This document shows, one piece after another, positions 21,078-30,512 of a DNA stretch of 64,000 nucleotides. The notes under the pieces were generated by a model. The model was not told where the DNA came from. It made no database searches and worked only from the letters and a program-made list of their open reading frames with translations. Made by a program: the position numbers and the translations under genes. The stretch is from Streptomyces malachitofuscus. GTDB lineage: Bacteria > Actinomycetota > Actinomycetes > Streptomycetales > Streptomycetaceae. The stretch is taken from the NCBI RefSeq assembly GCF_014650055.1, contig NZ_BMUF01000004.1:124001-188000 (forward strand), written 5' to 3'. Every line of letters begins with the position of its first letter. Positions within the stretch are counted from its first letter, which is position 1.

Positions 21078-22529
21078 ATGTCTGCCGGGGCAACGGTGTC
21101 GACGACGTATCTGGAGCTGTCGCAGGAGGGCGGCGGCGCGCACAAGTTCTACGAAGTGACCGTCGCCGGGCAGGTGGTGACGGTGCGCTACGGCCGGATC
21201 GGCGCGGCGGGGCAGACCCAGACGACGACGTTCGCCTCGGCGGCGAAGGCCCAGGCCGCCGCCGCGAAGAAGGTGGGGGAGAAGGTCCGCAAGGGCTATG
21301 CGCCGGCCGTGCCCGGACAGCGGGCCCCGCGCGCGGTGACCCGGCGTCAGGTGACCTCGGCCCCGTCCACCGCGCGCGCCGTGGCTCCCGTGCTGTGGCG
21401 GTTCGGCACGGGCTCCTCGGCGTTCGGCATCCATGTCGACGGCGACCGCTGCTGGGTCGGCAATCAGTCCGGCGACGTCTACACCCTGGACCACGAGGGC
21501 AACGTGCTGGCCCGCTTCAGTCTGCCGGACGGCGTGAAGTGCCTGGTGGCGGACGACTTCTGGATCTACGCCGGCTGTGACGACGGCAGGGTCTACGACC
21601 TGTCCTCGAAGCTGCCGTTCGCCGCCTATGACATCGCGGCCGACGTCGACATCTTCTGGCTGGACATCCACGAGGGCGTGCTCGACGTCTCGGACCGCGA
21701 GGGCCGGCTCACCGTCATCGACCACGAGGACGAGCACCAGTGGACCCGCCGCAGTCAGGGCGACCACGCCTGGATGGTCCGCGCCGACGACCGAGCCGTG
21801 TACCACGGCCACCACCGGGGAGTCACGGCCTACGCGCCCGACGGCAGCGGCGAGTTGTGGCACACGCCCACCCGCGGCGGTGTGCTGTTCGGCTGGCAGG
21901 AGGACGACACCGTCTACGCGGGGACGGCGCACCGGGTGGTGCAGCGGCTGTCGAAGGCGACCGGCACCATCGAGGCCACCTACGCCTGCGACAGCGCCGT
22001 GTACTCGTGCGCGACCGCTCCCGGCGGACGGTTCGTCTTCGCCGGGGACGCGTCGTCGTCCGTCTACTGCTTCGACCGGGACGGCACCCGCCTGTGGAAG
22101 CTCGGCACGGGCGGCGGATCGGCGCTGTCGATGCAGTACCGGGACGAGCGCCTGTACCTGGTGACCACGGACGGTTCGCTGGTCTGCGTGGACGCGAGCG
22201 AGGCGGCGGTCTCCGCGGCCCAGCAGGGCTCGGTGCCGGTGGCGCGCGACGTCAAGCTCGCCGCGGCCCTGCCGACCTACGCACCCGCCACGACCGCGAC
22301 CGCGGTGGCCACCGTCGCCCAGCCGCCCTCCGGTGCCGTGGTCGTCGAGTGCGTGCAGCACGACGGGCGTCTGCGCGTCCATGTGGTGTCCGAGGGCTAC
22401 GACGGGTCCTGGAACGTCCAGTTCCCGCGCGCGATACGGGAGCCCGGCGCGCGCTACGTCGTGGACGCGCTGCACCCGGCGGCCGGCGGCTTCTACCGCG
22501 TGCGGGGCGAGATCCGCCGGCTGCTCTGA
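21078..22529 (+). CDS. WGR-domain protein with PQQ-like beta-propeller
   Basis: 483 residues. The N-terminus is a WGR domain (about 8-75): YLELSQEGGGAHKFYEVTVAG, VTVRYGRIGAAGQTQTTTF, then the lysine-rich AKKVGEKVRKGY. WGR domains bind nucleic acid in eukaryotic PARPs. An Ala/Pro linker leads to a propeller of about seven repeats (about 105-400), each with a W- or Y-containing blade such as GDVYTLDHEGNVLARFSLPDG and GRLTVIDHEDEHQWTRR. No signal peptide, so the propeller is cytosolic, unlike PQQ enzymes. It follows the TerB gene. Function unknown; DNA damage or stress sensing is a guess. Confidence 0.8.
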   Translation: MSAGATVSTTYLELSQEGGGAHKFYEVTVAGQVVTVRYGRIGAAGQTQTTTFASAAKAQAAAAKKVGEKVRKGYAPAVPGQRAPRAVTRRQVTSAPSTARAVAPVLWRFGTGSSAFGIHVDGDRCWVGNQSGDVYTLDHEGNVLARFSLPDGVKCLVADDFWIYAGCDDGRVYDLSSKLPFAAYDIAADVDIFWLDIHEGVLDVSDREGRLTVIDHEDEHQWTRRSQGDHAWMVRADDRAVYHGHHRGVTAYAPDGSGELWHTPTRGGVLFGWQEDDTVYAGTAHRVVQRLSKATGTIEATYACDSAVYSCATAPGGRFVFAGDASSSVYCFDRDGTRLWKLGTGGGSALSMQYRDERLYLVTTDGSLVCVDASEAAVSAAQQGSVPVARDVKLAAALPTYAPATTATAVATVAQPPSGAVVVECVQHDGRLRVHVVSEGYDGSWNVQFPRAIREPGARYVVDALHPAAGGFYRVRGEIRRLL

Positions 22530-22563
22530 GCGGCGCCCGCGCAGGCCGTGCCCGCCCCCCGGG

Positions 22564-22590
22564 GGTTCCCCGGAGTGGGGCCGGGGAACC
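22564..22590. terminator. Bidirectional terminator between convergent genes
   Basis: A perfect 10-bp stem (GGTTCCCCGG with CCGGGGAACC) and 7-nt loop lie between the WGR gene stop (22529) and the carboxypeptidase stop (22612). Confidence 0.7.
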
Positions 22591-22611
22591 TTCCGAGCGG
22601 CCGGCGCCGGC

Positions 22612-23349
22612 TCAGATGCCGCAGGTCGGCGCGGACCAGTAGCGGCCGGCGCGGTGGTCGACATGGGTGTGGTCGTCGTGTCCCGGATAGCCGGGGCCGA
22701 GAATGCCGCGGAAGCCGTGGTTGCGGGCCTGTTTGGCCAGGGTGCACAGGGAGTGCGGACCCGCGCCCAGGTCGGCCGCGTCGCCGTACAGATGGCGGCT
22801 GCCGCTCGCGCCGCCCACGGCGTCGTTGCAGGCCTGGGAGCGGAAGCCGCTGGTGACCCGGATCGGCTCGTCGCCGAGCGCGTGCCGCAGGGCCTCCAGT
22901 TTCCACATCGTCCGCAGCGCGTTGGACCTGGCCGTCGCGGCGCCGACCGCGCCGCCCGACCAGGTGGAGTTGCAGCGGTTCAGCTCGGCGTAGGAGAAGT
23001 GGACCGGCGTGCAGTCGTCGTCCTGGAGGGCGTACAGCTTGTTGTAGGTCTGAGGGCCGGCCACGCCGTCCGCGGCCAGGCCGTAGGCGGACTGGAACCG
23101 CCTGAGCGCGGCCGCCGTGGCCGGTCCGAAGTCGCCGTCCACGGCCAGCACCGAGCCGTAGCCCGGGTAGCCGCCGAGCCGGATCTGGAGCTGGGTGACA
23201 TCGGCGCCCGAGGCGCCCTGCGACAGGGTGCGGGTCCATGTGTAGCAGCCGTCGGCGTGCGCGGTCCCTGCGGTGGCGACGGCACCCGCCGTCAGTCCAG
23301 TCATGAGCATGACAATAGAGAGAAGAAGTCGTACAGCGCGTCCGAACAT
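22612..23349 (-). CDS. Secreted zinc D-Ala-D-Ala carboxypeptidase (M15) with peptidoglycan-binding domain
   Basis: 245 residues. A signal peptide (LLLSIVMLMTGLTAGAVATAGTAHA) is followed by a peptidoglycan-binding helix bundle (about 38-105; [30 protein letters not shown]) and an M15A catalytic domain with VTSGFRSQACNDAVGG, the zinc ligands in SRHLYGDAADL and HDDHTHVDH, and paired cysteines. This is the layout of the S. albus G enzyme, which trims the terminal D-Ala of peptidoglycan stems. It is exported and likely acts on the wall; it appears monocistronic. Confidence 0.9.
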   Translation of the reverse strand: MFGRAVRLLLSIVMLMTGLTAGAVATAGTAHADGCYTWTRTLSQGASGADVTQLQIRLGGYPGYGSVLAVDGDFGPATAAALRRFQSAYGLAADGVAGPQTYNKLYALQDDDCTPVHFSYAELNRCNSTWSGGAVGAATARSNALRTMWKLEALRHALGDEPIRVTSGFRSQACNDAVGGASGSRHLYGDAADLGAGPHSLCTLAKQARNHGFRGILGPGYPGHDDHTHVDHRAGRYWSAPTCGI

Positions 23350-23579
23350 CCGATCTCCGCTTCCGGGGCAGGTGGTTCAGCTGGGTGAGGGGTCATGTGA
23401 CGCGCGTCAACCATGGAGCACGCACCCGACCGAGCGCAATGGTCCCGCCGCACGGGCGCACACCGCGAAACCGTGAGCCCTGTACGCGCCCCCGGTTCCG
23501 TGCCGACAATGCAGTGCTCGTGATCGCCCCGGCAAGTCCTCTGTTCCCCGCCCCTGTTGAGGAAAGCAGGTCGCCCGTC

Positions 23580-24302
23580 GTGCTGTTGCGTATGCCCACG
23601 TCCGTGTCCGAAGCACAGCGGTATCTGGCCGAAGGGGCGGTGCCCGTCGGCGGCGCCACACTCGTCTGGGCCCTCTGGCAACGCGACGGCTTTCCCGAGC
23701 AGGCGATGTCGCTGCGTGAGCTGCCGGAGGCCACCCTGATAGAACGCGAGGCGCTGGGCGCCGCGGTCCTGCTGCACCAGGTGGACGACCGGGTGCCGGA
23801 GGTGCTGCGCCGGGCCGCCTCCACCGTCGGCACCGGTGCCGTGCGACGGACGGCCACCGTCGGCGGCAACATCGTGGGCAGCACGCTGCGCTGTCTGCTG
23901 CCCGCGGCGCTGGTCCTGGACGCCCGGGCGACCGTGCTGGACCGGGAGGGCACCTACGAGACCGACCTCGCCGAAGTGGTGGCCAAACGGCATCTGATGC
24001 TCGGCCTGCGCTGGCGCGACCCGGTGACCAGCGGGTACTACAAGGCGCCCGGCGAAGCGGGCGGACCGCCGCCCCTCGTCGTCGCCACCGCCGTGCACGC
24101 CGGGGGCGACGGCCGGCACCGCCTCTGCGTGGCCGTTCGGGACGGCTACGAAGTGATCAGTGAGACCGTCCCCTGCCACACCGGTCCCGACCGGGCCCTC
24201 GAGGCCCTGGACGGCACCGGCCTGGGAGCACTGCCCGCCGGGGCGCAAGAGGCGGTACGCCGGGAGGTGACCGGGATCCTGGGCGGCCCCGCGGACCGCT
24301 GA
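23580..24302 (+). CDS. Orphan FAD-binding subunit of a molybdopterin dehydrogenase (CoxM/XdhB-like)
   Basis: 240 residues. The FAD motifs of the medium subunit are recognisable: the first as PVGGATLVWAL (usually AGGxSL), the second as TVGGNIVGSTLRCLLPAALVLD (usually TIGGN). A C-terminal CO_deh_flav_C-like part follows, starting near YKAPGE. GAGGAAAG sits about 10 nt before the GTG at 23580, which decides the start; longer in-frame extensions lack a site. The molybdopterin large subunit and [2Fe-2S] small subunit that this protein should serve are not adjacent. It may act with a distant partner or in a different role. Confidence 0.65.
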   Translation: MLLRMPTSVSEAQRYLAEGAVPVGGATLVWALWQRDGFPEQAMSLRELPEATLIEREALGAAVLLHQVDDRVPEVLRRAASTVGTGAVRRTATVGGNIVGSTLRCLLPAALVLDARATVLDREGTYETDLAEVVAKRHLMLGLRWRDPVTSGYYKAPGEAGGPPPLVVATAVHAGGDGRHRLCVAVRDGYEVISETVPCHTGPDRALEALDGTGLGALPAGAQEAVRREVTGILGGPADR

Positions 24303-24326
24303 CCAGGGGACACGCACACGGAAGCA

Positions 24327-24351
24327 GGTCACCCGGTGCGCCCGGGTGACC
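24327..24351. terminator. Bidirectional terminator
   Basis: A perfect 10-bp stem (GGTCACCCGG with CCGGGTGACC) with a 5-nt loop lies between the convergent FAD-subunit and stress-protein genes. It would close the long hydrogenase operon. Confidence 0.7.
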
Positions 24352-24372
24352 GCCGTCCTCGGGCGGGCGGGT

Positions 24373-24825
24373 TCAGCCCTCCGCGTCCTGCCGGTGCCGC
24401 ACCACGACGACCGGGCAGGACGCGTGCTGGGCGCAGCGCTGGCTGACCGAGCCCAGCATCGCCCGCGCGAACCCGCCCCGTCCACGGTGGCCCACCACCA
24501 GCAGTTCCGCACCCTCGGAGGCGCGGATCAGCACCTCCGAGGGATCGCCCTCGACCAGCCGCTCCCGCAGTTCGGCGGGCCGCTCGCCGGGGAACGCGGT
24601 GTTCAGCGCCTCGGCGAACCGATGCCGAGCCTGCTCCGCGTCGAAATCCGGTTCGATCACGGGTCCGGCCCACCCCGTGGACGACGGGGTCTCCCACGCG
24701 TGCACGGCCTCCACCACCGCGCCGACCGCACGCGCGTACCGCACGGCCCAGCGAAGTGCCTCGTACGACGCAGGTGACCCGTCCACGCCCACGACCACCC
24801 GCGGTGCCGGTTCTGTGGATTGCAT
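24373..24825 (-). CDS. Universal stress protein (UspA), ATP-binding type
   Basis: 150 residues, a single Usp domain: VVVGVDGSPASYEALRWAV at the start and the ATP-binding signature GHRGRGGFARAMLGSVS near the end (G-2x-G-9x-G-S). GGTGAGGTAGGC precedes the ATG at 24825. It follows hypE by 70 bp on the same strand and is the last gene before a bidirectional terminator, so it may be the final cistron of the hydrogenase operon. Usp proteins are common in hypoxia and dormancy regulons, which suits survival on atmospheric H2. Confidence 0.85.
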   Translation of the reverse strand: MQSTEPAPRVVVGVDGSPASYEALRWAVRYARAVGAVVEAVHAWETPSSTGWAGPVIEPDFDAEQARHRFAEALNTAFPGERPAELRERLVEGDPSEVLIRASEGAELLVVGHRGRGGFARAMLGSVSQRCAQHASCPVVVVRHRQDAEG

Positions 24826-24895
24826 GCCTACCTCACCCACCAGTCGTTGTTCGGCCTCTTCCACGCCGCCGGCCCGGCGGCTGCCCCCGGCCGGG

Positions 24896-25963
24896 TCAGC
24901 AGATGCGCGGGAGCTGCTCGCCCATCGGCAGATCCACCACCCGGGTACCCCCGAGCCCGGTCCGTGCGACGACCATGCCCGGATGCTCGGCGACCACCTC
25001 ACCGACGGCGGCGGCCCCGGAGCCCAGCGGATGCGCCCGCATCGCGGCCAGGACCGCGTCGGCGTGCTCCCGGGGCACGAAGGCGACGAGCTTGCCCTCG
25101 TTGGCCACGTACATCGGGTCCAGCCCCAGCATGGCGCAGGCGCCGGCCACCGGCGGCGGCACCGGGACCGCGCGCTCCTGGATCACGACCCCGCACCCGG
25201 AGGCCACGGCGATCTCGTTGAGCGAGGTGCCCAGACCCCCGCGGGTCGGGTCGCGCAGCACATGCAGATCCGGGGTGACCGACAGCATCGCCTCGACGAG
25301 TCCGCCGAGCGGCGCGGAGTCGCTCTCGATCTCGACCTCGAACCGCAGGTTCTCCCGCCGGCTGAGGATGGCCACGCCGTGCACGCCGATGGCCCCGCTC
25401 ACCAGGACGACGTCGCCCGGAACCACCCGTTGCGGACGCAGGTCGACCCCGGCGGGGACCACGCCGATCCCGGACGTGTTGACGTACACGCCGTCACCGT
25501 GCCCGGCCTCCACGACCTTGGTGTCACCCGTCACCACGCGCACCCCGGCGGCACGGGCCGCGCTGCCGAGCGCCTCGGCGACCCGGCCGACGGTCTCGAT
25601 GTCGACGCCCTCCTCCAGGATCAGCCCGCACGAGAGGTACGCCGCACGGGCCCCGCTCATCGCGAGGTCGTTGACCGTGCCGTTGACGGCCAGGTCACCG
25701 ATGCTGCCGCCGGGGAAGAACAGCGGCCGGACCACGAAGGAGTCGGTGGAGAAGGCGAGCCGGGCGCCGCCGAGGTCCACCACGGCGGAATCGGTGAGCG
25801 CGGCCGGAGCCGCCCCGCCGAGCCCCGGGAGGACGACCTGCTCGAGCAGCTCGGCGGACAGGGCGCCGCCACCGCCGTGGCCCATCACCACCCGCGGCTG
25901 GTCGCGCAGGGGTGCCGGACAGCTCCAGGAGAGCATGTCGGGGGCGGTCGTGGACTCAGACAA
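24896..25963 (-). CDS. hypE: Hydrogenase maturation factor HypE (carbamoyl dehydratase)
   Basis: 355 residues of the PurM-like ATP-binding fold, starting near [18 protein letters not shown] and ending in the diagnostic PRIC, whose cysteine accepts the carbamoyl group from HypF and is dehydrated to thiocyanate, the source of the CN ligands. Other hallmarks: [18 protein letters not shown] and [17 protein letters not shown]. The start reads TTG (25963), overlapping the end of hypD by 8 bp, with GGAGGCGAG upstream; the next ATG is nine codons on. It works with HypF, HypC and HypD in the cytoplasm. Confidence 0.96.
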   Translation of the reverse strand: MSESTTAPDMLSWSCPAPLRDQPRVVMGHGGGGALSAELLEQVVLPGLGGAAPAALTDSAVVDLGGARLAFSTDSFVVRPLFFPGGSIGDLAVNGTVNDLAMSGARAAYLSCGLILEEGVDIETVGRVAEALGSAARAAGVRVVTGDTKVVEAGHGDGVYVNTSGIGVVPAGVDLRPQRVVPGDVVLVSGAIGVHGVAILSRRENLRFEVEIESDSAPLGGLVEAMLSVTPDLHVLRDPTRGGLGTSLNEIAVASGCGVVIQERAVPVPPPVAGACAMLGLDPMYVANEGKLVAFVPREHADAVLAAMRAHPLGSGAAAVGEVVAEHPGMVVARTGLGGTRVVDLPMGEQLPRIC

Positions 25964-27095
25964 CGGAGCTCGCCTCCCGGTCCGGCGCGGTCACGTCCGC
26001 CACCGGCAGTTCCAGCCGCCGGTACAGGTAGTACGCGGCGCAGGCGCCCTCACTGGACACCATGGTGGCCCCCAGCGGGGTCCGCGGCGTGCAGGTCGTC
26101 CCGAACGCCTCGCACTCGTGCGGCTTCAGCAGCCCCTGCAGCACCTCACCGCTGCGGCACTCCGCCGGTTCCAGCGTGGCGATGTCCGACACCTGGAACC
26201 GGTGCTCGGCGTCGTAGTCCCGGTAGCGCGCCGACAGCCGCCAGCCGCTGTCCGGAATCACCCCGATCCCGCGCCACGCCCGGTCGGTGACCTCGAAGAC
26301 GTCGTCGAGCATGGCCCGCGCGCCGGGGTTGCCCTCGGCCCGGACGGCGCGCGGATAGGCGTTGTCGACCGTGTGCTCGCCCCGCTCCAGCTGTCGCACG
26401 GTCCGCCGTACGCCCTCCAGGATGTCCAGCGGCTCGAACCCGGTCACCACGATGGGCACCCTGTACCGCTCGGCCAGCGCCGGGTACTCCCCGGTCCCCA
26501 TCACGCTGCACACATGCCCGGCCGCCAGGAACCCCTGGACCCGGCAGTCCGGTGACCGCATGATCGCCTCGATCGCGGGAGGCACCCGCACGTGCGAGAC
26601 GAGCAGGCTGAAGTTGCGGATGCCGCGCTTGCGGGCCTGATGCACCGTCATCGCGTTCGGCGGGGCCGTGGTCTCGAAGCCGATGCCGAAGAACACCACC
26701 TCGCGGTCCGGGTTCTCCTCCGCGATCCGCAGCGCGTCGAGCGGGGAGTACACCACGCGGACGTCACCGCCCTCCCCGCGGACCTGGAACAGGTCGCGCC
26801 CGGTGCCCGGCACGCGGAGCATGTCCCCGAAGGAGCAGAAGACCACCTCGGGCCGCGAGGCGATCGCCAGCGCCCGGTCGATCACCTCAAGCGGCGTCAC
26901 ACAGACCGGACAGCCCGGTCCGTGAATCAACTCCACCTCGTCCGGCAGCAGTTGGTCGATGCCGTGCCGGATGATGCTGTGCGTCTGACCGCCGCACACC
27001 TCCATCAGGGCCCATGGCCTGGTCACCGATGCCCGGATGTCGTCGAGCAGGTGTGCCGCCAGCTCCGGGTCCTGGAACTCGTCGATGTACTTCAC
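25956..27095 (-). CDS. hypD: Hydrogenase maturation factor HypD (Fe-S scaffold for Fe(CN)2CO)
   Basis: 379 residues. It carries the HypD signatures [30 protein letters not shown] and [13 protein letters not shown], and a C-terminal cluster of cysteines ([35 protein letters not shown]) for the 4Fe-4S centre. It holds the iron while CN and CO are added, together with HypC. The GTG at 27095 is chosen because GGGAGGT precedes it and because it overlaps the hypC stop by 4 nt (GTGA). Confidence 0.96.
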   Translation of the reverse strand: MKYIDEFQDPELAAHLLDDIRASVTRPWALMEVCGGQTHSIIRHGIDQLLPDEVELIHGPGCPVCVTPLEVIDRALAIASRPEVVFCSFGDMLRVPGTGRDLFQVRGEGGDVRVVYSPLDALRIAEENPDREVVFFGIGFETTAPPNAMTVHQARKRGIRNFSLLVSHVRVPPAIEAIMRSPDCRVQGFLAAGHVCSVMGTGEYPALAERYRVPIVVTGFEPLDILEGVRRTVRQLERGEHTVDNAYPRAVRAEGNPGARAMLDDVFEVTDRAWRGIGVIPDSGWRLSARYRDYDAEHRFQVSDIATLEPAECRSGEVLQGLLKPHECEAFGTTCTPRTPLGATMVSSEGACAAYYLYRRLELPVADVTAPDREASSVV

Positions 27096-27394
27096 CGCCG
27101 TACCTCCCGCGCCGGTTCCTCGTCGCCGCTCCGCGCGGCCTGTTCCCACGGATCGCCGAACTCCTCCTGGAGCATGCCGAGGTTCTCGAACAGCTCCAGG
27201 GTCCGGCGGGCCGACTCCTCGTCCAGCCGTTGCAGGGCGAACCCGACGTGCACGATGGCGTACTCACCGACCTGGAGATCGGGCAGGTACTCCAGGCACA
27301 CCTCCTTGACCACACCGCCGAAGTCGACGGTGGCCATGCGGGTACCGTCCCGTTCCTCGACGCCCAGCACTCGGCCGGGTACCGCCAGACACAT
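27092..27394 (-). CDS. hypC: Hydrogenase maturation chaperone HypC
   Basis: 100 residues starting [14 protein letters not shown]. Cys2, exposed after Met removal, is the essential iron and apo-large-subunit ligand. The OB-like domain includes [41 protein letters not shown] tail of about 25 charged residues makes it somewhat longer than typical HypC (about 75-90). It overlaps hypD by 4 nt and follows hypF by 42 bp. It shuttles the Fe(CN)2CO unit to the large subunit. Confidence 0.95.
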   Translation of the reverse strand: MCLAVPGRVLGVEERDGTRMATVDFGGVVKEVCLEYLPDLQVGEYAIVHVGFALQRLDEESARRTLELFENLGMLQEEFGDPWEQAARSGDEEPAREVRR

Positions 27395-27436
27395 GCGGAT
27401 CTCCTCACTCGTCGCGCGCGCGATCGCCCGCGTCCG

Positions 27437-29818
27437 TCATCGGCTTGCGGCTGCCGTCCGGGCGGCCACGACCAGCTGGCCGAGGGCCAGCCCGCCGTCG
27501 TTCGGCGGGATCTCCCGGTGGCGCAGCACGGTGAATCCGGCGGCACGCAGCTCACGGGCGCAGGCCGAGGAGAGCAGCGTGTTGGCGAACACCCCGCCGG
27601 TCAGCGCCACCGTCCGCAGTCCCGCCGCCGCACGGGCCTCCACGCACGTCTCCCGCACCAGCCCGGCGACGGCCAGGTGGAAGCGGGCGGCGATCACGGC
27701 CGCGGGGACGCGCCGCCGTACGTCCTCGACGACCGCCGCCAGCAGCGGTCCAGGATCGGCCGCCGACGAACCCGGGCCGCCCGCCGGCCGGAACCGGTAG
27801 CGCGGGTCGGGGGCCGCGCCGCCGGCCGAGACGGCCGCCGCCTCCAGCTCGACCGCTGCCTGCGCCTCGTAGCCCGCGCGGTGGCACACCCCCGCCAGGG
27901 ACGAGACCGCGTCGAACAGCCGGCCCATGCTGGAGGTCGGCACACAGTTGAGCCCGCGCGTCAGCTGCGTGCGCAGCACGTCGAGTTCGTCCGGCGGGCA
28001 GGCGGCCGTGCACGGCAGGTCCGGTGCGGCGGGGATGCCCGCCGCGTGCAGATGCGCCAGCGCCATCCGGTACGGCCGCCGCACCGCCGCGTCACCACCG
28101 GGCAGCGGCACATAGGACAGGTGCGCGAACCGCTGGTATCCGTCGTAGTCCGCGATCAGGAACTCCCCGCCCCACACGGCGCCGTCCTCCCCGTGCCCGG
28201 TGCCGTCGAAGGCGACCCCGATGACGCGGTGGCCGGCCGGCACCCGGTGCTCGGCCAGGACGGCGGCGACGTGCGCGTGGTGGTGCTGGACGGTGACCAC
28301 CCGACGGTCCCCGGCGTGCCGCCGCGCCCATGCCGCCGACCGGTAGCCGGGATGCCCGTCGGCGGCCAGCAGCGACGGCCGCACACCGGTCACGGACTCC
28401 AGGTGCCGCTCGGCCCGGCCGAACGCCTCCTGGGTGGCGAGGTCGTCCATGTCCCCGACATGCGCGGACAGCCAGGCCCGGCGTCCCTCCCCGAGACAGA
28501 AGACGTTCTTCAGGTCCCCGCCCACCGCGAGCGACGGCACCACGGGAGCCGGCAGCGTGACGGGCAGCGGCGCGTAGCCGCGGGAGCGGCGCAGCACCAG
28601 CGGCTCGCCGTCGCAGACGCGCACCACGGAGTCGTCGCACGGCACCCGGATCGGCCGGTCGTGCGTCAGCCACGCGTCGGCCGTCCCCGCCAGCCGCACC
28701 AGGGCCTCGTCGTCGTCCGTCACGATGGGTTCGCCGGAGCGGTTGCCGCTCGTCATCACCAGCAGCCGGGGCGCCCCCGCCGCCGCGAGCAGCAGGTGGT
28801 GCACCGGCGTGTACGGCAGCATCACGCCCAGGTCCGGACTGCCCGGCGCGACGGCGTCCGCGGGCACCGGCGCGCCCGGCGCCGGCCGGACACCGGAGCG
28901 CCGCCGCAGGAGAACCACCGGCCGGACCCGCCCGGTGAGCAGCTCCCGCTCCACGGGACCGATGTGCACCAGGTGTTCGACGTCCCCGATGTCCCGCGCC
29001 ATCAGCGCGAACGGCTTGTCCCCCCGGGCCTTGCGGCGGCGCAGCGCGGCCACCGCCTCCGGCCGGGTGGCGTCACAGGCGAGGTGGTAGCCGCCGACGC
29101 CCTTGACCGCGAGCACCGCGCCCGTGGCGAGCAGCGCGGCGGCCGTGCCGACGGGGTCGTCGCCGGCCGGCAGCGGCGTCCCGGGACAGGAGGGTCCGGT
29201 CACCAGCCGCAGCCGCGGCCCGCACGCGGGACAGGACACCGGCTGCGCGTGGAAGCGCCGGTCGAGGGGATCCCCGTACTCGCGGGAGCAGTCCGGGCAC
29301 AGGGGGAAGCCCGCCATCGTCGTGTGCGCACGGTCGTACGGCAGGCCGGTGACGATGGTGAAACGCGGCCCGCAGTGCGTACAGGTGATGAACGGATGGC
29401 CGTGGCGCCGGTCGCGGGGGTCGCCGAGCTCGGCCAGACAGTCGGAGCAGGTCGCGGTGTCGGGCGCCACGAGAGTCCGTACGGGACCGTCCGTCCGGGA
29501 CGCGACGATGCCGAAGCCGCGCTGCCGCGTGACGGGCAGTTCGGTGGTCTCCACCGACTCCACCAGCGCGAGCGGCGGCGCGTCCGGCGCGATCCGCGCG
29601 CAGAACCGGTCGACGGCCGACGGCGCGCCCTCGACCTCCACCACCACCCCTTCACCGGTGTTCGTGACGTGTCCCGCCAGCCCGAGAGCGGTGGCCAGCC
29701 CGTACACGAACGGCCGGAACCCCACACCCTGCACCACGCCCCGTACGACGACACGCGCACGCCGTGGCGGACCGGCGTCCGGTGCCGGGGCCGGGGCGAC
29801 ACCGGGAGCGGTGCTCAC
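27437..29818 (-). CDS. hypF: Carbamoyltransferase HypF
   Basis: 793 residues, full-length. In order: acylphosphatase-like domain (about 20-110; VQGVGFRPFVYG), two Cys4 zinc fingers (CSDC ... CTHCGPRF and CPDC ... CPACGPRL, about 130-205), a YrdC/Sua5-like domain (AVKGVGGYHLACDA) and a Kae1-like C-terminal domain (HHHAHVAAVLAEH, AFDGTGHGEDGAVWGGEF, ALTGGVFANTLL). It makes the carbamoyl group from carbamoyl phosphate and ATP and passes it to HypE. The GTG start overlaps the hypB stop by 4 nt. Confidence 0.97.
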   Translation of the reverse strand: MSTAPGVAPAPAPDAGPPRRARVVVRGVVQGVGFRPFVYGLATALGLAGHVTNTGEGVVVEVEGAPSAVDRFCARIAPDAPPLALVESVETTELPVTRQRGFGIVASRTDGPVRTLVAPDTATCSDCLAELGDPRDRRHGHPFITCTHCGPRFTIVTGLPYDRAHTTMAGFPLCPDCSREYGDPLDRRFHAQPVSCPACGPRLRLVTGPSCPGTPLPAGDDPVGTAAALLATGAVLAVKGVGGYHLACDATRPEAVAALRRRKARGDKPFALMARDIGDVEHLVHIGPVERELLTGRVRPVVLLRRRSGVRPAPGAPVPADAVAPGSPDLGVMLPYTPVHHLLLAAAGAPRLLVMTSGNRSGEPIVTDDDEALVRLAGTADAWLTHDRPIRVPCDDSVVRVCDGEPLVLRRSRGYAPLPVTLPAPVVPSLAVGGDLKNVFCLGEGRRAWLSAHVGDMDDLATQEAFGRAERHLESVTGVRPSLLAADGHPGYRSAAWARRHAGDRRVVTVQHHHAHVAAVLAEHRVPAGHRVIGVAFDGTGHGEDGAVWGGEFLIADYDGYQRFAHLSYVPLPGGDAAVRRPYRMALAHLHAAGIPAAPDLPCTAACPPDELDVLRTQLTRGLNCVPTSSMGRLFDAVSSLAGVCHRAGYEAQAAVELEAAAVSAGGAAPDPRYRFRPAGGPGSSAADPGPLLAAVVEDVRRRVPAAVIAARFHLAVAGLVRETCVEARAAAGLRTVALTGGVFANTLLSSACARELRAAGFTVLRHREIPPNDGGLALGQLVVAARTAAASR

Positions 29819-30510
29819 GCCTCGGCCCGCGCCATCACCGGTACGTGGACCGTGTCCCCGTCGGCCGCCGCGAGCGCACGGTCCACCAGGACGCCCGCGC
29901 CCTCACCGGTCCGCACGGACGTCAGCACCACCTCGACACCCGGATTGACCCGCTCCACATGGGCGCGGAAGGCGGCCTCGTCGAACGCGGCAGGACCGGC
30001 CAGATCGGACTTGGTGACGATCACCAGCTGGGCGAGGCCGAACGCGGTGGGGTACTTGAGCGGCTTGTCCTCGCCCTCCGTGACGGACGCCAGGACGACG
30101 CGCAGGGACTCGCCCAGATCGTAGGAGGCCGGGCACACCAGATTGCCCACGTTCTCCACGAAGAGCAGCCGGGTGGCGTCGGGCAGCCAGTCGTGCAGGT
30201 GCCCGGCGAGCATGTCCGCCTCCAGGTGGCACAGCCCGTCGGTGAGCACCTGCTTGACCGGGACGCCCGCACGGGCCAGCCGGGTGGCGTCGTTCTCGGT
30301 GGCGAGGTCCGCGGTGAGGGCCGCGGTCGTGACGCCCCGCTCCCGTGCCAGCACCAGTTCGCGCTCCAGCAGGGCCGTCTTGCCGCTGCCGGGGCTCGAC
30401 AGGAGGTTGACGACGGTGGTGCCCCGGGACGTGAGTTCGGTGCGCAGGACGCCCGCCGCCATGGTGTTCCTGGCGAGCACGGCCTGCCGGAGGTCGACTG
30501 TGCGGCACAT
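29815..30510 (-). CDS. hypB: Nickel-insertion GTPase HypB
   Basis: 231 residues. The SIMIBI GTPase core has the P-loop SPGSGKTALL (about 39-48), ADLATENDATRL, LLFVENVGNLVCP and the specificity motif VTKSDL. The internal metal site between protomers is represented by DGLCHLEADML. There is no His-rich stretch and only one N-terminal Cys (MCRT), so it lacks nickel-storage capacity and the CxxCGC site of E. coli HypB. With HypA it delivers Ni to the large subunit. It begins 2 bp after hypA. Confidence 0.96.
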   Translation of the reverse strand: MCRTVDLRQAVLARNTMAAGVLRTELTSRGTTVVNLLSSPGSGKTALLERELVLARERGVTTAALTADLATENDATRLARAGVPVKQVLTDGLCHLEADMLAGHLHDWLPDATRLLFVENVGNLVCPASYDLGESLRVVLASVTEGEDKPLKYPTAFGLAQLVIVTKSDLAGPAAFDEAAFRAHVERVNPGVEVVLTSVRTGEGAGVLVDRALAAADGDTVHVPVMARAEA

Positions 30511-30512
30511 CG

